From positions 62,001-126,000 of the forward strand of contig JAXMHH010000004.1 in the NCBI GenBank assembly GCA_046346845.1: a stretch of DNA of 64,000 bases, read 5' to 3'. The DNA comes from DSSB01 sp046346845. Its GTDB lineage: Bacteria; UBA10199; DSSB01. Position numbers and translations under genes: made by a program. How positions within the stretch are numbered: position 1 is the first letter of the stretch; the number at the start of each line of letters is the position of its first letter. This document shows, one piece after another, positions 63,401 through 64,000 of this stretch. A model generated the notes under the pieces. It worked only from the letters and a program-made list of their open reading frames with translations. It was not told the DNA's origin and did not search any database.

Positions 63401-64000
63401 CGCCATCCGGCGCTGATCTATATTCCGCCCTACGGGCAACTCTGGGGCGGCGCCTGGGTCGTCATCGACAAGAACATCAACCCCAATATCGTCATGGTTG
63501 CGGATCACACGGCCGCGATGGGGATCTTGGGTTCGGCCGGCGCTATCTCCGTCCCCAAGAACGAGCGCGCCATGGAGGCCGATCTCAAGCGGCATCCCGA
63601 ATTGGCCGCGCTGCGCGCCAAGCTGGAGGCTGCGAGTGGCAAGGAGCGCGAGGGCATCGAGCTCGCCTACCGCCAAGCGGTCGAGACCTTGCGCGTCCAG
63701 CACTACCTCCCCAAATGGCGCGCCATCCTCGACGCACAGAACACCGCCGAGCGCGCCTATCGCGCCGGGACCATCCACGGCATCATCCGCGATACGGCGC
63801 AGACCCGGCCGGAGCTGTTCCGGCTCTTGCAAGAGAAGGACGAGGCGCTTCGCCAGCTCGCGGCCGCCGACCAGGCCAAGCGCGCCGAGCGCGAGCAGAT
63901 CTCGGGCGCCTTGAACCTCATGGGCGTCCAGCACGATTGGAGCCCGGAGGGTGCGATCGAAATACGGACGAACGGCGTCCGTCTCCAGGTTCCGCCAGCG
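57437..64000 (+). CDS. Eukaryotic-type multidomain acetyl-CoA carboxylase, open at the window end
   Basis: Acetyl-CoA carboxylase makes malonyl-CoA. This open frame (about 2,190 codons, no end in the window) first finishes the shared N-terminal domain, then has: biotin carboxylase from about 57950 (VVIGNRGEPAVRAV, ATP-grasp GGDTGGGKGIRV, catalytic EMNTRLQVEHTVTE at about 58858); a biotin carrier with EAMKM, modified Lys codon 59798-59800; a long central region (about 59940-62000); and carboxyltransferase from about 62150. The last resembles eukaryotic ACC: ETSGARLGLAEEV, GIGTYDTKLSERVI, GYARLGGRPVGFI, WGGAWVVIDKNINPNI. This is one chain in eukaryotic order. The true start is upstream at 56601 if the frame break is repaired; TTG 57443 or ATG 57530 are alternatives. 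Confidence 0.9.

Noticed and set aside
60890..63934. A 1,014-codon open frame on the minus strand (and similar ones at 58013-58885 and 58934-60508)
   Set aside because: They are antisense shadows of the giant carboxylase; composition is typical of reverse-strand frames in GC-rich DNA and no family motif is present.

Overview
The window is GC-rich, densely coded DNA from a diderm (two-membrane) bacterium. The evidence for an outer membrane is an OmpA-type protein, a lipid-transport MlaEFD set whose MlaD looks able to span the envelope, a lipobox lipoprotein, and a secreted protein with a GC + membrane helix + RR tail like the MYXO-CTERM sorting signal. With the sigma-54-type promoter and the gene style, this suggests a myxobacterial/deltaproteobacterial or related candidate-phylum lineage; the sequence alone does not fix the taxon. 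I saw no rRNA, tRNA, CRISPR array, prophage or insertion sequence.

Layout. 0-6 kb: alr-mlaE-mlaF-mlaD-purH, then an intergenic stretch with two large palindromic elements. 6-14 kb: purD-purE-tsaC-DUF1015, a 726-residue protein of unknown function with eight tandem repeats, a metallopeptidase with a small membrane protein, and a TrmN6-like methyltransferase. 14-28 kb: a cobalamin-binding mutase subunit and a leucine/isovalerate catabolic cluster (crotonase, mccB, liuC, mccA, a separate biotin carrier, and HMG-CoA lyase at 26.6 kb). Tag glycosylase, a TPM protein, a second member of the 726-residue protein's family, a Cys-rich lipoprotein and an esterase lie between. 27.6-34.7 kb: cysE, cysteine desulfurase, mnmA, mtaB, rnc, a radical-SAM gene and era, largely sulfur delivery and RNA modification or processing. 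34.7-43.7 kb: mutS, glnD, lysC, cimA. 43.9-48 kb: two envelope proteins. 48-54 kb: recG, an aminotransferase, hom, thrC. 54.5-56.3 kb: glpX and two small genes. 56.6 kb to the window end: a giant acetyl-CoA carboxylase gene that runs off the right edge.

Three things stand out. (1) The gene at the right end encodes a single-chain carboxylase with the eukaryotic domain order: biotin carboxylase, biotin carrier, long central region, eukaryote-like carboxyltransferase. In front of it sits an N-terminal domain of unknown function. (2) The same N-terminal domain occurs in two other proteins here (10571-12751 and 21367-23070), each with an unrelated C-terminal part, so it defines a modular family. 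In the carboxylase the reading frame breaks inside this domain near 57437. (3) At least four intergenic sites hold 150-190 bp elements with a long outer stem enclosing two inner hairpins, a cloverleaf layout. Two are sequence relatives in opposite orientation; the others keep the layout with unrelated sequence.

The metabolic genes form coherent modules: purine synthesis (purH, purD, purE), aspartate-family synthesis (lysC, hom, thrC), isoleucine entry through citramalate (cimA), leucine breakdown to acetoacetate and acetyl-CoA (MCC, LiuC, MvaB), and fatty-acid initiation by the giant carboxylase.
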